From positions 296,641-360,640 of the forward strand of contig JAJDAD010000092.1 in assembly GCA_029262055.1 (NCBI GenBank): a stretch of 64,000 nt of DNA, written 5' to 3'. A program made the position numbers and the translations under genes. Under the pieces are notes generated by a model. That model did not search any database. It worked only from the letters and a program-made list of their open reading frames with translations, and was not told the origin of the DNA. Position 1 is the first letter of the stretch, and every line of letters begins with the position of its first letter. The stretch is from Candidatus Zhuqueibacterota bacterium (GTDB lineage Bacteria; Zhuqueibacterota; Zhuqueibacteria; Oceanimicrobiales; Oceanimicrobiaceae). Shown here one piece after another: positions 28,062 to 39,352 of the stretch.

Positions 28062-28730
28062 ATGTCTACGATTCTGACACTGGACGATATCAAGCGTGAT
28101 GAACAGATCCGGGCCTACATAAAGCGGGCTGACGAGAACCTGGCAGTGGTTGGCTACACCGAGCACGGGCCGCGACATTGTGGCCTGGTGGCAAAAGTTG
28201 CCAGACAAACCTTGCTGGAGCTAGACGTGCCGGAACGGGAAGCGGAGTTATCAGCAATTGCCGGTTATCTGCACGACATCGGCAATGTTATCAACCGAAT
28301 CAACCACCCGTACACGGGCTCGGTACTGGCTCACACACTGCTCTCCGACTTGAAAATGGACGTCGACGAAATCACAACCATTGTAGCCGCAATTGGGAAT
28401 CACGACGATGACGGCTGGGAACCCGTGAGCAGAGTATCTGCTGGGCTCATTTTAGCCGACAAGTCGGATGTGCACCGCTCTCGCGTCCGCAACCCGATGA
28501 TGATTAAATTCGACATACACGACAGGGTAAACTATGCCGTGACCAAGTCCTATCTGAAGGTCGATAATGAACGAAAAGCGATTGTTCTGGCCCTGACCAT
28601 CGATCCTGATATTTCATCGGTCATGGAATATTTTGAGATCTTCCTCAGCCGTATGCTTTACTGCAAACGGGCAGCTAATTTTCTTGGTAGAGATTTTCGC
28701 TTGATCGTTAACGACAACACCCTGCTGTAG
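28062..28730 (+). CDS. HD-domain phosphohydrolase
   Basis: The 222 residues contain an HD fold with metal ligands in GPRHCGLV (His), YLHDIGN (HD) and HP..GSVLAHTLL, followed by IGNHDDD. HD proteins hydrolyse phosphomonoesters or phosphodiesters, including nucleotides and cyclic dinucleotides; the target is not evident. The C-terminal part has a beta-rich segment and no added sensor domain. The ATG at 28062 is preferred because AGGAGA ends 11 bases before it; the ATG at 28050 touches the binding site. It closes the glyA-to-HD gene string; a promoter for rng follows. Confidence 0.82.
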   Translation: MSTILTLDDIKRDEQIRAYIKRADENLAVVGYTEHGPRHCGLVAKVARQTLLELDVPEREAELSAIAGYLHDIGNVINRINHPYTGSVLAHTLLSDLKMDVDEITTIVAAIGNHDDDGWEPVSRVSAGLILADKSDVHRSRVRNPMMIKFDIHDRVNYAVTKSYLKVDNERKAIVLALTIDPDISSVMEYFEIFLSRMLYCKRAANFLGRDFRLIVNDNTLL

Positions 28731-28754
28731 CGGTCGGAACTTTACAAATAATCC

Positions 28755-28783
28755 TTGCAAAATTTCATCGTTTTTGCTATTAT
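28755..28783 (+). promoter_or_regulatory. Sigma70 promoter for rng-rplU-rpmA
   Basis: TTGCAA and TATTAT are spaced by 17 bases, and TG one base before the -10 gives an extended -10. The predicted start near 28790 leaves a leader of about 120 bases before rng, long enough for regulation of RNase G message stability. Confidence 0.6.
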
Positions 28784-28910
28784 TGAAGCTGTTCATGTGC
28801 AGGTGCGTTAAGTATTGAGCCTGCCTTGATTTGAGTTCTTTGACAATTTCGTGAAACCTAATCGATTTTTGTATGAATTTTTGTGACACTTGGATAGGAG
28901 ATATTTCTAA

Positions 28911-30437
28911 ATGGCGATGAAAAAGGAAATCGTTATCAATTCGTCCATTGGAGAGACAAGAATCGCCATCCTTGAGAATCGAAAATTGGTAGAACTCTTT
29001 GTAGAACAGTCAGAGCGTGGGCGCATGGTTGGTGATATATATCTTGGCAGGGTTGTAAATGTTGTTGCCGGGATGCATGCTGCATTTGTAGATATAGGGC
29101 ACCAACAGGATGCATTTTTACATTTTTCGGACATAGGTGATGTCCTTGCCGATTATCGCACGTTTATAAGTACTAATGGGCGCCCCACGAAGAAGGGCGT
29201 CAATACACGCAGACCGGTGCCCAAGGAAGGTCAGGAGATTTTAGTTCAAATTATCAAAGAGCCCATCAGCCGCAAGGGGGCACGAGTATCGACAGAGTTG
29301 TCTTTCCCCGGAAGATTCCTGGTGCTCGTCCCGAATTCAGAGGTTGCTGGGGTTTCTAAGAAGATCTACAAACTTAAAGAAAAGCGTAACCTGAAAAGGG
29401 TTATTCGGAAAATAAAACCACAAGGTTTTGGGCTTATTGCACGTACGGTTGCAGAAGACCAAAACGAAGATACCCTGCAGAATGATCTTGATAACCTCGT
29501 CAAGCTGTGGAAGAAAATAGAAATCAAGCTAAAGAAGGCTTCTCCCCCCTCCCTAGTCTACAAAGATGTTACGATGGCTTCCAGTGTGATCCGGGACCTG
29601 TTTACCAAAGATGTGAGCCGTGTCGTTGTTGATTCGAGAAAGCTCTATCGGGAAACGGTCGCTTATCTGAAAGATTCCGGATCCCAGTTAGCCGGCCGTG
29701 TAGAATACTATCACGGCAAAAAACCGATTTTCGACGAATTTGGAATAGAAAGCGAATTCGAGAAAAGTCTCTCAAGAAAAGTTTGGATTCCCAGTGGAGG
29801 TCACCTCATTTTTGACCACACTGAGGCAATGGTTGCTGTGGACGTGAATAGTGGAAAGTTTATCGGGCGCAAGCAACCTGAAGATAATATTTTACGGGTT
29901 AACCTCAAGGCAGCAAAAGAGATTGCCCGTCAGCTACGTCTGCGAGACATCGGTGGAATCGTCGTGATCGATTTCATCGATATGCTGGAGGCAAAAAATA
30001 AAAAGAGACTGTATGACGAGTTTACGCATGAACTGCGTAAGAGCAGGGCGCAAGTCAACATAGCACCAATCAGCGAGTTTGGCTTGATCGAATTGACCAG
30101 AGAGCGCGTTAGACCTAGCCTTTTGTTTGCATTTACCGAGGCTTGCCCCACCTGTGATGGACTTGGGCGCGTGGTTTCGGAAAGCACGGTCTTGACCAAA
30201 ATAGAACGCTGGCTCCGGAGGTTTAGGGCCGATCGACGGGATTGGTCCGTCAGGCTTGCAGTGCACCCCTCGGTAGCGAATTATATGCTGAGTGGTGTGA
30301 AAAGCAACGCCCGGCGCCTCATGTGGAAGTATCGAATGAAAATAGAAATTGATCGGGATGACACGTTGCGCAGTGATAAGTTCAGGTTCTTCTTGAAAAA
30401 AAGCGACGAGGAAGTAACCGAGCAATATTTGACTTGA
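28911..30437 (+). CDS. rng: Ribonuclease G/E family endoribonuclease
   Basis: RNase G cuts single-stranded RNA, matures rRNA ends and starts mRNA decay in the cytoplasm. The 508-residue protein has an S1-like domain near residues 38-130, catalytic Asp residues D311 (VAVDVNSG) and D354 (VVIDFIDM), and the zinc-link cysteines C412-x2-C415 (CPTCDG) that hold the dimer. The size and lack of a long disordered C-terminus fit RNase G rather than full RNase E, though in this lineage it may be the only family member. It is encoded just before rplU-rpmA, a conserved linkage. Confidence 0.95.
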   Translation: MAMKKEIVINSSIGETRIAILENRKLVELFVEQSERGRMVGDIYLGRVVNVVAGMHAAFVDIGHQQDAFLHFSDIGDVLADYRTFISTNGRPTKKGVNTRRPVPKEGQEILVQIIKEPISRKGARVSTELSFPGRFLVLVPNSEVAGVSKKIYKLKEKRNLKRVIRKIKPQGFGLIARTVAEDQNEDTLQNDLDNLVKLWKKIEIKLKKASPPSLVYKDVTMASSVIRDLFTKDVSRVVVDSRKLYRETVAYLKDSGSQLAGRVEYYHGKKPIFDEFGIESEFEKSLSRKVWIPSGGHLIFDHTEAMVAVDVNSGKFIGRKQPEDNILRVNLKAAKEIARQLRLRDIGGIVVIDFIDMLEAKNKKRLYDEFTHELRKSRAQVNIAPISEFGLIELTRERVRPSLLFAFTEACPTCDGLGRVVSESTVLTKIERWLRRFRADRRDWSVRLAVHPSVANYMLSGVKSNARRLMWKYRMKIEIDRDDTLRSDKFRFFLKKSDEEVTEQYLT

Positions 30438-30491
30438 GAATCGCAGTGACGGTCTGACCGGAAAAAGTTTGTCTTGGCAGGAGGTAAGAAA

Positions 30492-30842
30492 ATGTATGCA
30501 ATTGTGGAAATTGCGGGAAAACAGTTCAAAGTTAGTAAAGGTGACAGCGTGAGTGTGCCTGTGCTCGCCAGTGAAGTGGGAAAGGATGTCCATTTCGACC
30601 GGGTTCTTTTGATATCCGATAAGGGTAAGATTTCAGTTGGGCAGCCCACTATTGCGAATGCTAAAGTGACCGCGAAAGTTGATGGTTTCGGGCGCGATCG
30701 CAAAGTCACCATATTTAAGAAAAAGCGTCGCAAGGGCTACCAAAAGACCCAAGGCCACCGGCAGGGTTTCGCCGACATCACCATCAAGAATATATCTGTT
30801 AGCAAAAAGAAAACCGCAGGAGAAAAGAGCGATGGCGCATAA
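30492..30842 (+). CDS. rplU: Ribosomal protein L21
   Basis: L21 is a 50S beta-barrel protein. From the ATG the protein is 116 residues, beginning [17 protein letters not shown] and carrying the signature [17 protein letters not shown]. An upstream in-frame TTG at 30474 is excluded because the AGGAGGTA at 30478-30485 is the ribosome binding site of the ATG. The C-terminal tail is lysine-rich. The stop lies 11 bases inside rpmA. Confidence 0.97.
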   Translation: MYAIVEIAGKQFKVSKGDSVSVPVLASEVGKDVHFDRVLLISDKGKISVGQPTIANAKVTAKVDGFGRDRKVTIFKKKRRKGYQKTQGHRQGFADITIKNISVSKKKTAGEKSDGA

Positions 30843-31095
30843 AAAGGGCGTAGGCAGTTCCAAGAACGGCCGCGACAGCAACCCGCAATTCCTGGGAGTC
30901 AAGCGTTTTGATGGTCAGCGGGTAACCGCGGGAAGCATCATTATGAGACAGCGCGGCACCAAGATTCATCCGGGTGAAAATGTCGGCCTGGGCAATGATT
31001 ATTCTCTGTATGCCCGTATCGATGGGTTCGTTAAGTTCGAGCGCAGGGGCCGGTATCAGAAAATCGTAAACGTTTTTTCAGAAAAAGCCAGCTGA
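30832..31095 (+). CDS. rpmA: Ribosomal protein L27
   Basis: L27 reaches the peptidyl transferase centre with its N-terminus. The 87-residue protein begins [19 protein letters not shown] and continues GVK.F.G..V..G.II.RQRGTK.HPG.NVG.G.D..L.A. There is no cleavable N-terminal extension of the Firmicutes type. It overlaps rplU by 11 bases and is followed by a terminator. Confidence 0.98.
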   Translation: MAHKKGVGSSKNGRDSNPQFLGVKRFDGQRVTAGSIIMRQRGTKIHPGENVGLGNDYSLYARIDGFVKFERRGRYQKIVNVFSEKAS

Positions 31096-31176
31096 TAACA
31101 TCAGTGTCCATTCCTGTTTTCCGGGAAACTCTGGTCGGTTGACAGGATGATTCGCAAAGCTGACAGCCTGTTTGTG

Positions 31177-31200
31177 GGCGGCAATTAAGTGCCGCCTTTT
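31177..31200 (+). terminator. Intrinsic terminator after rpmA
   Basis: A seven-base-pair GC-rich stem (GGCGGCA with TGCCGCC) and a six-base loop precede TTTT, 81 bases after the rpmA stop. It separates the rng unit from the gatC operon. Confidence 0.82.
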
Positions 31201-31240
31201 CTATTTGTACGAATGTGGCTGCACGTTAACAAAAATTATG

Positions 31241-31256
31241 CCATTCTTGAGAATGG
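31241..31256. promoter_or_regulatory. Palindrome abutting the gatC promoter (candidate operator)
   Basis: Two perfect seven-base arms (CCATTCT and AGAATGG) with a two-base centre lie two bases upstream of the -35 box. The form and position suit a dimeric regulator binding site. No cognate regulator gene is seen in the window. Confidence 0.35.
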
Positions 31257-31258
31257 TC

Positions 31259-31287
31259 TTGACAATCAGAATGGAGTGTTATATATT
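31259..31287 (+). promoter_or_regulatory. Near-consensus sigma70 promoter for the gatC-pyrG-lpt operon
   Basis: A perfect TTGACA box is followed after 17 bases by TATATT (five of six). The predicted start near 31294 leaves a leader of about 38 bases to the gatC ATG, with GGAGA in it. It is the strongest promoter by motif in the window. Confidence 0.7.
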
Positions 31288-31331
31288 TACCCTTCTCAGT
31301 CAACGATGCTTGGAGATTCCCGCAAGATTCT

Positions 31332-33276
<1,945 letters not shown>

Positions 33277-33278
33277 GT

Positions 33279-33848
33279 ATGCGGGATCGAATAACCATGA
33301 CCAAAGGAATCTTGCTGGCAATCATGTTTTTCTCTTTCATCGGATGCCAAACGCCGGGCGAGCTCCCCGCGACCTCGCCTAGATCCGACGATGTCCCGGA
33401 TCAGATTAGTTACAATGCATCCATGACGCTGAGCGAAAATGGCGTGGTGTCCTCCAAGATTTCCTACGGACGGATGGAGCAGTATTCAAATCGAAAGATT
33501 CTCAAGTTCTTTGACGGCGTCAATATCGTGACTTACGATGCGGGGGAACGTTCCGTGGAGCTAGAGGCAGGCGAGGCGACGCTGAACGAGATTTCCGGTG
33601 ATTTTGAGCTCACAGTCGATGTCGAAGCACAATCGCACGATGGCATGACCCTGTCCAGCCAAAAGCTTGTTTGGAACGAAAAGAACCACAATGTTCGTTC
33701 CGATGTTTTTGTGACTGTGGTGACGGCGGAGAAAGACACCATCAACGGTACCGGGTTCGAGTCCGAACCATCTTTTGCGAATTGGATGATCCTGAAACCG
33801 TCCGGAGTTTCCCAAAAGAAGCTCTCCTTTGATGAAAACATTCGCTAA
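33279..33848 (+). CDS. lptC: LptC-like LPS transport protein (lipoprotein form)
   Basis: LptC links the inner-membrane LptBFG transporter to the periplasmic LptA bridge. The 189-residue product has a lipobox (FFSFIGC, Cys at residue 23, or 17 from the ATG at 33297) instead of the single transmembrane anchor of enterobacterial LptC. The rest is a beta-jellyroll-like sequence (AGEATLNEISGDFELTVDVEAQSHDGMTLSSQKLVWNE). Sequence similarity to LptC is modest, so the call relies on length, fold pattern and position directly before lptA-like and lptB genes. It overlaps the next gene by 17 bases. Confidence 0.82.
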   Translation: MRDRITMTKGILLAIMFFSFIGCQTPGELPATSPRSDDVPDQISYNASMTLSENGVVSSKISYGRMEQYSNRKILKFFDGVNIVTYDAGERSVELEAGEATLNEISGDFELTVDVEAQSHDGMTLSSQKLVWNEKNHNVRSDVFVTVVTAEKDTINGTGFESEPSFANWMILKPSGVSQKKLSFDENIR

Positions 33849-34950
33849 AAGGTCCGACGCCACATTCAGAGTGATCAGCCGGGCATTTCTCTTTCTTGTT
33901 ATCGCGGGAAGTGCCGTAACAGGACAGGACAAGCGTGATGAACCTTTGCGGCTCATCCATGCCGACGTGCTCAGACGGGAAACTGTGGGTTCCCAGGTTC
34001 TGCAGAAACTGGAAGGAAATGTAAAATTTGTGCAGGGGAAGACCACCATCCTCTGTGACGTCGCCAGCCAGCTAGTCGTGGAACACGAATACGCGCTAAT
34101 TGGACACGTTAAGGTTTTTGATGAAGAACAGACTCTGTTTGCCGACACGGTCTACATTTACGAGGAATTGCAGCAAGAAGTCGCTATCGGGAATGTCGTA
34201 AGGTTGTCAGGCGATGACTCGACTTCAGCGGACAGGATGACGTTTTTCGAGGGGGAGGATCGTTTGTTCTCGCAAGGACATGTCCAGATAAGAAATGTCA
34301 CCGACCGGACTCGTCTCACCGGCGGGACCGCGGAATATTATCGCGCGAAAGATTTTGGTGTGATCACTGAATCTCCAGTGCTCTTTTTGTACGACAGTTT
34401 GAATGTGGAGACTACCAGGGTTTCGGCAGACACGATGCGGATTTTCCAGGAAAGCAAGCTGACCACCGCCTCAGGCAATGTCAGGATCACACAAAAGGAC
34501 GTCGTCGCCACCTGCGGTTTTGCACAGTTCTTCAAGCAGGAAGACCGTATTGTGATGGTTAAAACACCGCAGGTCGAGGTCGAAACCCGGACAATATCAG
34601 GCGATTCACTCGAACTCTTCTTCGAGGATTCGCAAATCAACCGGGCCACCGTCGTCGGGCATGCTGCAGTGGTCTCCGACGCGGACTCACTGAGCCCCGG
34701 CCGCTGGCAGAATCGGTCGACGGGCAACCGCATGCTCTTTACTTTTGCCGGGGAGGAGTTGCAGCGGGTTGTCATTGCAGAGCAGGCAACCAGTTTGTAT
34801 CATGTCGTGGAAAATCGGGAGTACAAGGGTGAGAACGAAATCTCCGGCGATGAAATCATCATCGAATTTTCAAACGGCGAAGCCAAACAGGTTTTAGTAA
34901 AAAGTGACCCGGATGTTGCCGAGGGTAAGTTCAGTCCGCCCCGGAACTAG
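33832..34950 (+). CDS. lptA: LptA/OstA-like periplasmic LPS bridge protein, long form
   Basis: LptA-type proteins form the periplasmic bridge that carries LPS to the outer membrane. From this ATG the protein is 372 residues, about twice the enterobacterial LptA. It has a signal peptide (residues about 13-31, ending ..VTGQ) and repeated OstA beta units such as LEGNVKFVQGKTTILCD, GNVVRLSGDDSTSADRMTF, ASGNVRITQKDVVATCG and GHAAVVSDADSLS. Long multi-repeat LptA proteins occur in FCB-type bacteria. The frame has a TTG one codon upstream. It lies between lptC and lptB. Confidence 0.85.
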   Translation: MKTFAKRSDATFRVISRAFLFLVIAGSAVTGQDKRDEPLRLIHADVLRRETVGSQVLQKLEGNVKFVQGKTTILCDVASQLVVEHEYALIGHVKVFDEEQTLFADTVYIYEELQQEVAIGNVVRLSGDDSTSADRMTFFEGEDRLFSQGHVQIRNVTDRTRLTGGTAEYYRAKDFGVITESPVLFLYDSLNVETTRVSADTMRIFQESKLTTASGNVRITQKDVVATCGFAQFFKQEDRIVMVKTPQVEVETRTISGDSLELFFEDSQINRATVVGHAAVVSDADSLSPGRWQNRSTGNRMLFTFAGEELQRVVIAEQATSLYHVVENREYKGENEISGDEIIIEFSNGEAKQVLVKSDPDVAEGKFSPPRN

Positions 34951-35028
34951 TCTTTTTGAGTTAAACTGACTTGGACAGTATGGTTGAAGACTGCGAACTC
35001 CGCTTGTTCTGTGCGATAGAAGGCCAAC

Positions 35029-35802
35029 GTGGCGTCTGCTAATGAGGGCCGGGAGCTGGCCCGGATGAATAGCTCGGTTGTACTTGAGACGCGTGAACTT
35101 GTCAAAATTTACAAAAAGCGCAGAGTCGTTGACAAAGTAAGCGTTGAGGTAAAACAGGGCGAAATCGTAGGATTGCTTGGCCCGAACGGCGCAGGCAAGA
35201 CGACGACATTCTATAGTATTGTTGGCATGGTCAGGCCCAACAGCGGCAGCGTCTTTCTGAATGAGCAGGACATCACACGGCTGCCGATGTACAGGCGGGC
35301 GAGAATGGGCATTGGCTATTTATCTCAGGAGCCATCTATCTTTCGCAGGATGACGGTTCGTGAAAATATCCTCGCCATCCTTGAGACCTTGAAGATTGCA
35401 AAGAAAGAGCGGTATCGCAGACTTGACGAACTCCTGGATGAGCTAAACATCAGCCGGCTGGCAGATTGCAAGGCATATACATTGTCCGGCGGCGAGCGCA
35501 GGCGCGTGGAAATAACCCGCGCTCTGGTCACGGACCCCAACTTCCTGCTATTGGATGAACCGTTTGCGGGTGTTGACCCGATCGCCGTCGAGGAGATCCA
35601 GTCGATTGTTAAAGGCCTGAAAGCAAGGAATATCGGCGTATTGATTACCGACCACAACGTCCACGAAACTCTGGATATTACCGATAGGGCCTATTTGATG
35701 TATGACGGCGTTGTGCTCAAATCCGGCACTTCGGAATTTCTCGCAAATGACCCGGCAGCGATAAAGTTGTATCTCGGAGAAAAGTTCAAATTGAACAGGT
35801 AA
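35029..35802 (+). CDS. lptB: LPS export ABC transporter ATPase LptB
   Basis: LptB powers LPS extraction from the inner membrane with LptF and LptG. It has all ABC motifs: Walker A LGPNGAGKTTT, the Q-loop YLSQEPSIFRR, signature LSGGERRRVE, Walker B FLLLDEPFAGVDP and H-loop ITDHNVHET. The YLSQE..IFR.. and H-loop sequences are specific to LptB. GTG at 35029 gives 257 residues; ATG at 35065 gives 245 and starts just before the conserved core, so it is a fair alternative. lptF/lptG are not here. rpoN follows, the same neighbour order as in enterobacteria. Confidence 0.96.
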   Translation: MASANEGRELARMNSSVVLETRELVKIYKKRRVVDKVSVEVKQGEIVGLLGPNGAGKTTTFYSIVGMVRPNSGSVFLNEQDITRLPMYRRARMGIGYLSQEPSIFRRMTVRENILAILETLKIAKKERYRRLDELLDELNISRLADCKAYTLSGGERRRVEITRALVTDPNFLLLDEPFAGVDPIAVEEIQSIVKGLKARNIGVLITDHNVHETLDITDRAYLMYDGVVLKSGTSEFLANDPAAIKLYLGEKFKLNR

Positions 35803-35846
35803 CTGACAGACGGAAGTTAACCTAAAGGATTAACGGAACTTAAGCT

Positions 35847-37289
35847 ATGCCAAACCTAGTCCAGAGACTCAGCCTGCAGATGAAGCAATCACCGCAGCAG
35901 GTTTTGCTCTCTTCGCTGTTACAGTTACCGATTTTGAGCCTGGAACAGAAGATCAAAGTCGAGCTCGAAACCAATCCACTGCTTGAAATGGATGAGGAGA
36001 TGGAGATGGAAGCCGACCAGGAGGCCGACCAGGAGACCGAGACTGTTGAAGTTGTGGACGCTGAGTCCGACGATGAGAAAAAAGAAGATGATGCCATAGA
36101 CGATTTTGAGAAAGAGGAGATTGATTGGGATTCCATTCTGAATGATGAAGAAACCTACGAGTACCGGGCGCCGCGCGATGACAGCGCGGAAGTTTTTGAA
36201 CGTCCGGAAGTAGCGCACACGACCCTGCCGGAGCACCTCCTGAGTCAGTTGCACATGACCGAGATGACTGAGAACGAACTCGTGATCGGTGAGTACATCA
36301 TCTGGAATATCGGTGAGGACGGCTACCTGGGCTACCCGGTCGACCTGATTGCCGAGAACCTGGAGGTTGAGGTTGACGAGGTCGAAAAGGTACTGAAACA
36401 GATCCAGCTTTTCGATCCGATCGGCATTGGCTCGCGCAACCTGCAGGAGTGCCTCCTCATTCAGATTCTTGAGAGAGAGGACCGGACAGAGATTGCGACC
36501 GAAATCCTGCGCGACCACTTTGATGATTTTACCAATAAGCGCTATGAGCGCATCACCAAGAAGATGGGCATCGATCTCGATGACATCCGGGACTCAATCG
36601 ACGAGATCATGAAGTTGAATCCCAAGCCGGGCGAGGGCTACGTACTCTTTCATCAAAATGTGATTGTGCCAGACATTGCGGTAGAGAAGGACTCCGACGG
36701 TGAATACCATATTTCCATGAATGACTGGAATGTCCCGCATCTGCGCATCAACAGCTCGTACAAGCGTTTGTTGCTCGACAAGAAGAAGTCTTCAAAAGAA
36801 ACCCGCGACTACATACGACAAAGCCTCGAGTCCGCAAGATGGCTGATCAACTCCATCCACCAAAGACGGGCGACTATCCAGCGCGTCATGGAGGCGATCA
36901 TCGAGAAGCAGCATGATTTTTTCGAAGGTGGTAAGGAGTATATCAAACCGATGATTCTGAAGGATATAGCAGATGAGATCGGAATGGACATTTCCACCAT
37001 CAGCCGGGTGACCAATGGCAAGTATGTCCAAACAGAGCACGGCGTTTTCGAGCTGAAGTACTTTTTCAGTGAAAGAATCAGGAGCGACGTCGGCGAGGAC
37101 GTTTCCAACAAAATCATCAAGAACCTGATCAAGGAGATCATTGATGCCGAGGACCCGAATAAGCCGCTCAACGATCAACGGATTGCGGAGCTGCTAAAGA
37201 ACAAGGGTTTTCAAGTTGCTCGCCGGACAGTGGCCAAGTACCGTGAACAGACGATGATCCCGGTGTCACGTTTAAGGAGGAAGATTTGA
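35847..37289 (+). CDS. rpoN: RNA polymerase sigma-54 factor
   Basis: Sigma-54 directs polymerase to -24/-12 promoters that need AAA+ activators. Region I is intact ([40 protein letters not shown]). A long acidic region II (residues about 48-100, rich in Glu and Asp) follows. Regions with [13 protein letters not shown], a helix-turn-helix area ([24 protein letters not shown]) and the RpoN box ([10 protein letters not shown] near the C-terminus) are complete. The 480 residues are normal. No sigma-54 activator gene is seen in the window. The stop overlaps the hslV TTG start. Confidence 0.98.
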   Translation: MPNLVQRLSLQMKQSPQQVLLSSLLQLPILSLEQKIKVELETNPLLEMDEEMEMEADQEADQETETVEVVDAESDDEKKEDDAIDDFEKEEIDWDSILNDEETYEYRAPRDDSAEVFERPEVAHTTLPEHLLSQLHMTEMTENELVIGEYIIWNIGEDGYLGYPVDLIAENLEVEVDEVEKVLKQIQLFDPIGIGSRNLQECLLIQILEREDRTEIATEILRDHFDDFTNKRYERITKKMGIDLDDIRDSIDEIMKLNPKPGEGYVLFHQNVIVPDIAVEKDSDGEYHISMNDWNVPHLRINSSYKRLLLDKKKSSKETRDYIRQSLESARWLINSIHQRRATIQRVMEAIIEKQHDFFEGGKEYIKPMILKDIADEIGMDISTISRVTNGKYVQTEHGVFELKYFFSERIRSDVGEDVSNKIIKNLIKEIIDAEDPNKPLNDQRIAELLKNKGFQVARRTVAKYREQTMIPVSRLRRKI

Positions 37290-37834
37290 ATTCAGCTAAT
37301 CAGGAAGTTTTCAGGAGCACCACCATCCTGGCTGTCCGCCATAAAGGCAAAGCCGCGCTTGGTGGTGATGGCCAGGTGACGTTCGGCCACTCGATTCTGA
37401 AGGCGAGGGCCAGGAAAATCAGAACGATCTACAACGACAAGATCCTGACCGGCTTTGCCGGCGCCACCGCTGACGCCTTTACCTTGTTTGAGAAATTTGA
37501 GCGAGGACTTGAACAGTATTCCGGCAATCTGGGGCGGGCAGCAGTTGAATTGGCAAAAGAGTGGCGGACGGATCGTTACCTGCGCCGGCTGGAAGCACAG
37601 CTCATCGTGATGGATAAGGACAGCATGTTCCTGATCTCCGGCACGGGTGATGTTATTGAGCCGGACAAGAATGTCATTGCCATCGGCTCCGGCGGACCGT
37701 ATGCCATGTCGGCGGCGAGCGCCCTGCTCGAGCATTCGAAACTTAACGCACGGGAGATCGTTACGGAGTCTTTGAAGATTGCCGGCCAGATCTGCATTTA
37801 TACAAATTCTGAGCTTACTGTGGAGGAAATATAA
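37286..37834 (+). CDS. hslV: ATP-dependent protease peptidase subunit HslV
   Basis: HslV forms the proteolytic double hexamer of the HslUV (ClpYQ) protease. The 182 residues hold the threonine nucleophile at T12 in [23 protein letters not shown], so an 11-residue N-terminal propeptide would have to be removed; enterobacterial HslV needs only Met removal. The [19 protein letters not shown] and C-terminal IYTN motifs are present. TTG overlaps the rpoN stop (TTGA) with a strong AAGGAGG before it. hslU follows after four bases. Confidence 0.97.
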   Translation: MNSANQEVFRSTTILAVRHKGKAALGGDGQVTFGHSILKARARKIRTIYNDKILTGFAGATADAFTLFEKFERGLEQYSGNLGRAAVELAKEWRTDRYLRRLEAQLIVMDKDSMFLISGTGDVIEPDKNVIAIGSGGPYAMSAASALLEHSKLNAREIVTESLKIAGQICIYTNSELTVEEI

Positions 37835-37838
37835 CCGT

Positions 37839-39209
37839 ATGGCCAGCATTCTGGAACTGACCCCCAGCCGTATTGTAGAAGAGCTTGATAAATATGTCAT
37901 CGGCCAGGATAAGGCTAAGAAATCTGTGGCGATTGCGCTGCGAAACCGCTGGCGGCGCAAGCAGGTACCTGAAGATCTGCGGGAGGAAATCTATCCGAAC
38001 AACATTATCCTGATCGGTCCGACCGGCGTTGGCAAGACGGAAATTGCACGCCGTCTTGCGCGGCTTTCAAATGCACCCTTTATTAAGGTCGAGGCCACGA
38101 AATTCACCGAAGTGGGTTATGTCGGCCGCGATGTTGAATCGATGATTCGGGACTTGACCGACCTGGCTGTGTCTATGGTACGGGCTGAAAAGACCGAATC
38201 GGTTCAGAAACAGGCAGAAAAACACGCAGGTGAACGTCTGCTCGAAATCCTGCTGCCCCCTCCGCCAAAGAAGCGTAAACTGGAAATCGATGGAGAAGGG
38301 CCGCAGCTGGACGAGGCGTTTGAACGCCACCAGCGAACGCGGGACAAGATAAAAAGACAACTCGAGAATGGTGAGTTGGAAGACCGTATGGTGGAAATGA
38401 GCGTTGAGAGCGACCAGTCATCCCTGATGCAGATCATTTCCCCAATGGGCGTCGAAGAGATGGGGGTAAACCTGCAGGACCTCCTTGGCGGAATGATGCC
38501 AAAGAAAACCAAGCAGCGCAAGATGAAGGTCAGTGCGGCCAGACAGCATCTTGTCCAGGAAGAGGCGCAGAAACTCATCGACATGGAACAGGTCGTGCAG
38601 GAAGCGCTGGAGCGGGTGCAGAGCTCCGGAATTGTCTTCCTGGACGAGATTGACAAGGTGGCCGGCGAAAGCAGCAAGTCCGGTCCGGATGTTTCACGCC
38701 AGGGCGTCCAGCGCGATCTGCTGCCGGTTGTTGAAGGAACCAGCGTCTTTACAAAATATGGCATGGTTAAGACCGACCACATCCTGTTTATTGCCTCGGG
38801 AGCGTTTCATGTGTCTAAACCAGCCGACTTGATTCCCGAACTGCAGGGCAGGTTTCCAATTCGGGTTGAGCTCAACAGTTTGACCGCAGATGACTTTGTC
38901 AGAATCCTGACCGAGCCGGAAAACGCTCTGATCAAACAATACACGGCCCTGTTTGCGACCGAAGGCGTTGTTGTTCAGTTCAGGAAAGATGCCATCCGCG
39001 AGATCGCCCTGATTGCCAATCACGTGAACGACCGCTCCGAGAACATCGGTGCACGCCGGCTGCACACCGTCATGACCGCCCTGCTGGAACAGCATCTGTT
39101 TGAAGTGCCTGACTCAAAACTCAAAAAGTTGATAGTTACCAGGGCAAGCGTCCGCGAAACCCTGGACGAGGTGGTCAAGGACGAGGATCTGAGCCGCTAT
39201 ATTTTGTAA
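37839..39209 (+). CDS. hslU: ATP-dependent protease ATPase subunit HslU
   Basis: HslU is the AAA+ unfoldase hexamer that feeds HslV. From this ATG the protein is 456 residues. Walker A is at residues 60-67 (GPTGVGKT), Walker B is [10 protein letters not shown], and the I-domain lies between, containing the family-typical PPPP and the [15 protein letters not shown] segment. Sensor and arginine-finger motifs ([10 protein letters not shown]..., [12 protein letters not shown]) follow, and the C-terminus ends RYIL, the tail that docks in HslV. The frame is open 20 codons upstream inside hslV, but GGAGG at 37822-37826 selects this start. Confidence 0.98.
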   Translation: MASILELTPSRIVEELDKYVIGQDKAKKSVAIALRNRWRRKQVPEDLREEIYPNNIILIGPTGVGKTEIARRLARLSNAPFIKVEATKFTEVGYVGRDVESMIRDLTDLAVSMVRAEKTESVQKQAEKHAGERLLEILLPPPPKKRKLEIDGEGPQLDEAFERHQRTRDKIKRQLENGELEDRMVEMSVESDQSSLMQIISPMGVEEMGVNLQDLLGGMMPKKTKQRKMKVSAARQHLVQEEAQKLIDMEQVVQEALERVQSSGIVFLDEIDKVAGESSKSGPDVSRQGVQRDLLPVVEGTSVFTKYGMVKTDHILFIASGAFHVSKPADLIPELQGRFPIRVELNSLTADDFVRILTEPENALIKQYTALFATEGVVVQFRKDAIREIALIANHVNDRSENIGARRLHTVMTALLEQHLFEVPDSKLKKLIVTRASVRETLDEVVKDEDLSRYIL

Positions 39210-39352
39210 AAACACCTGACTTGCCGCTGAATCTTGCTGCCCGGTCCATGGACGGGACATCTCCCTTCAACGTCACTGCGGCGGTTTTCCCTGAGGTACA
39301 TGAGGGGGGCCAACAGGCTAATCTATGAAATCAAACGAGACGGGGTTGACCA

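Noticed and set aside
29934..30593. 219-residue antisense frame across rng and rplU
   Set aside because: Opposite to two certain genes, with shadow-like Ser/Phe/His-rich sequence.
39240..39260. GTCCATGGAC palindrome before argF as an ArgR operator
   Set aside because: It does not resemble an ARG box (AT-rich 18-mer) and has no T run to be a terminator, so no function can be supported.
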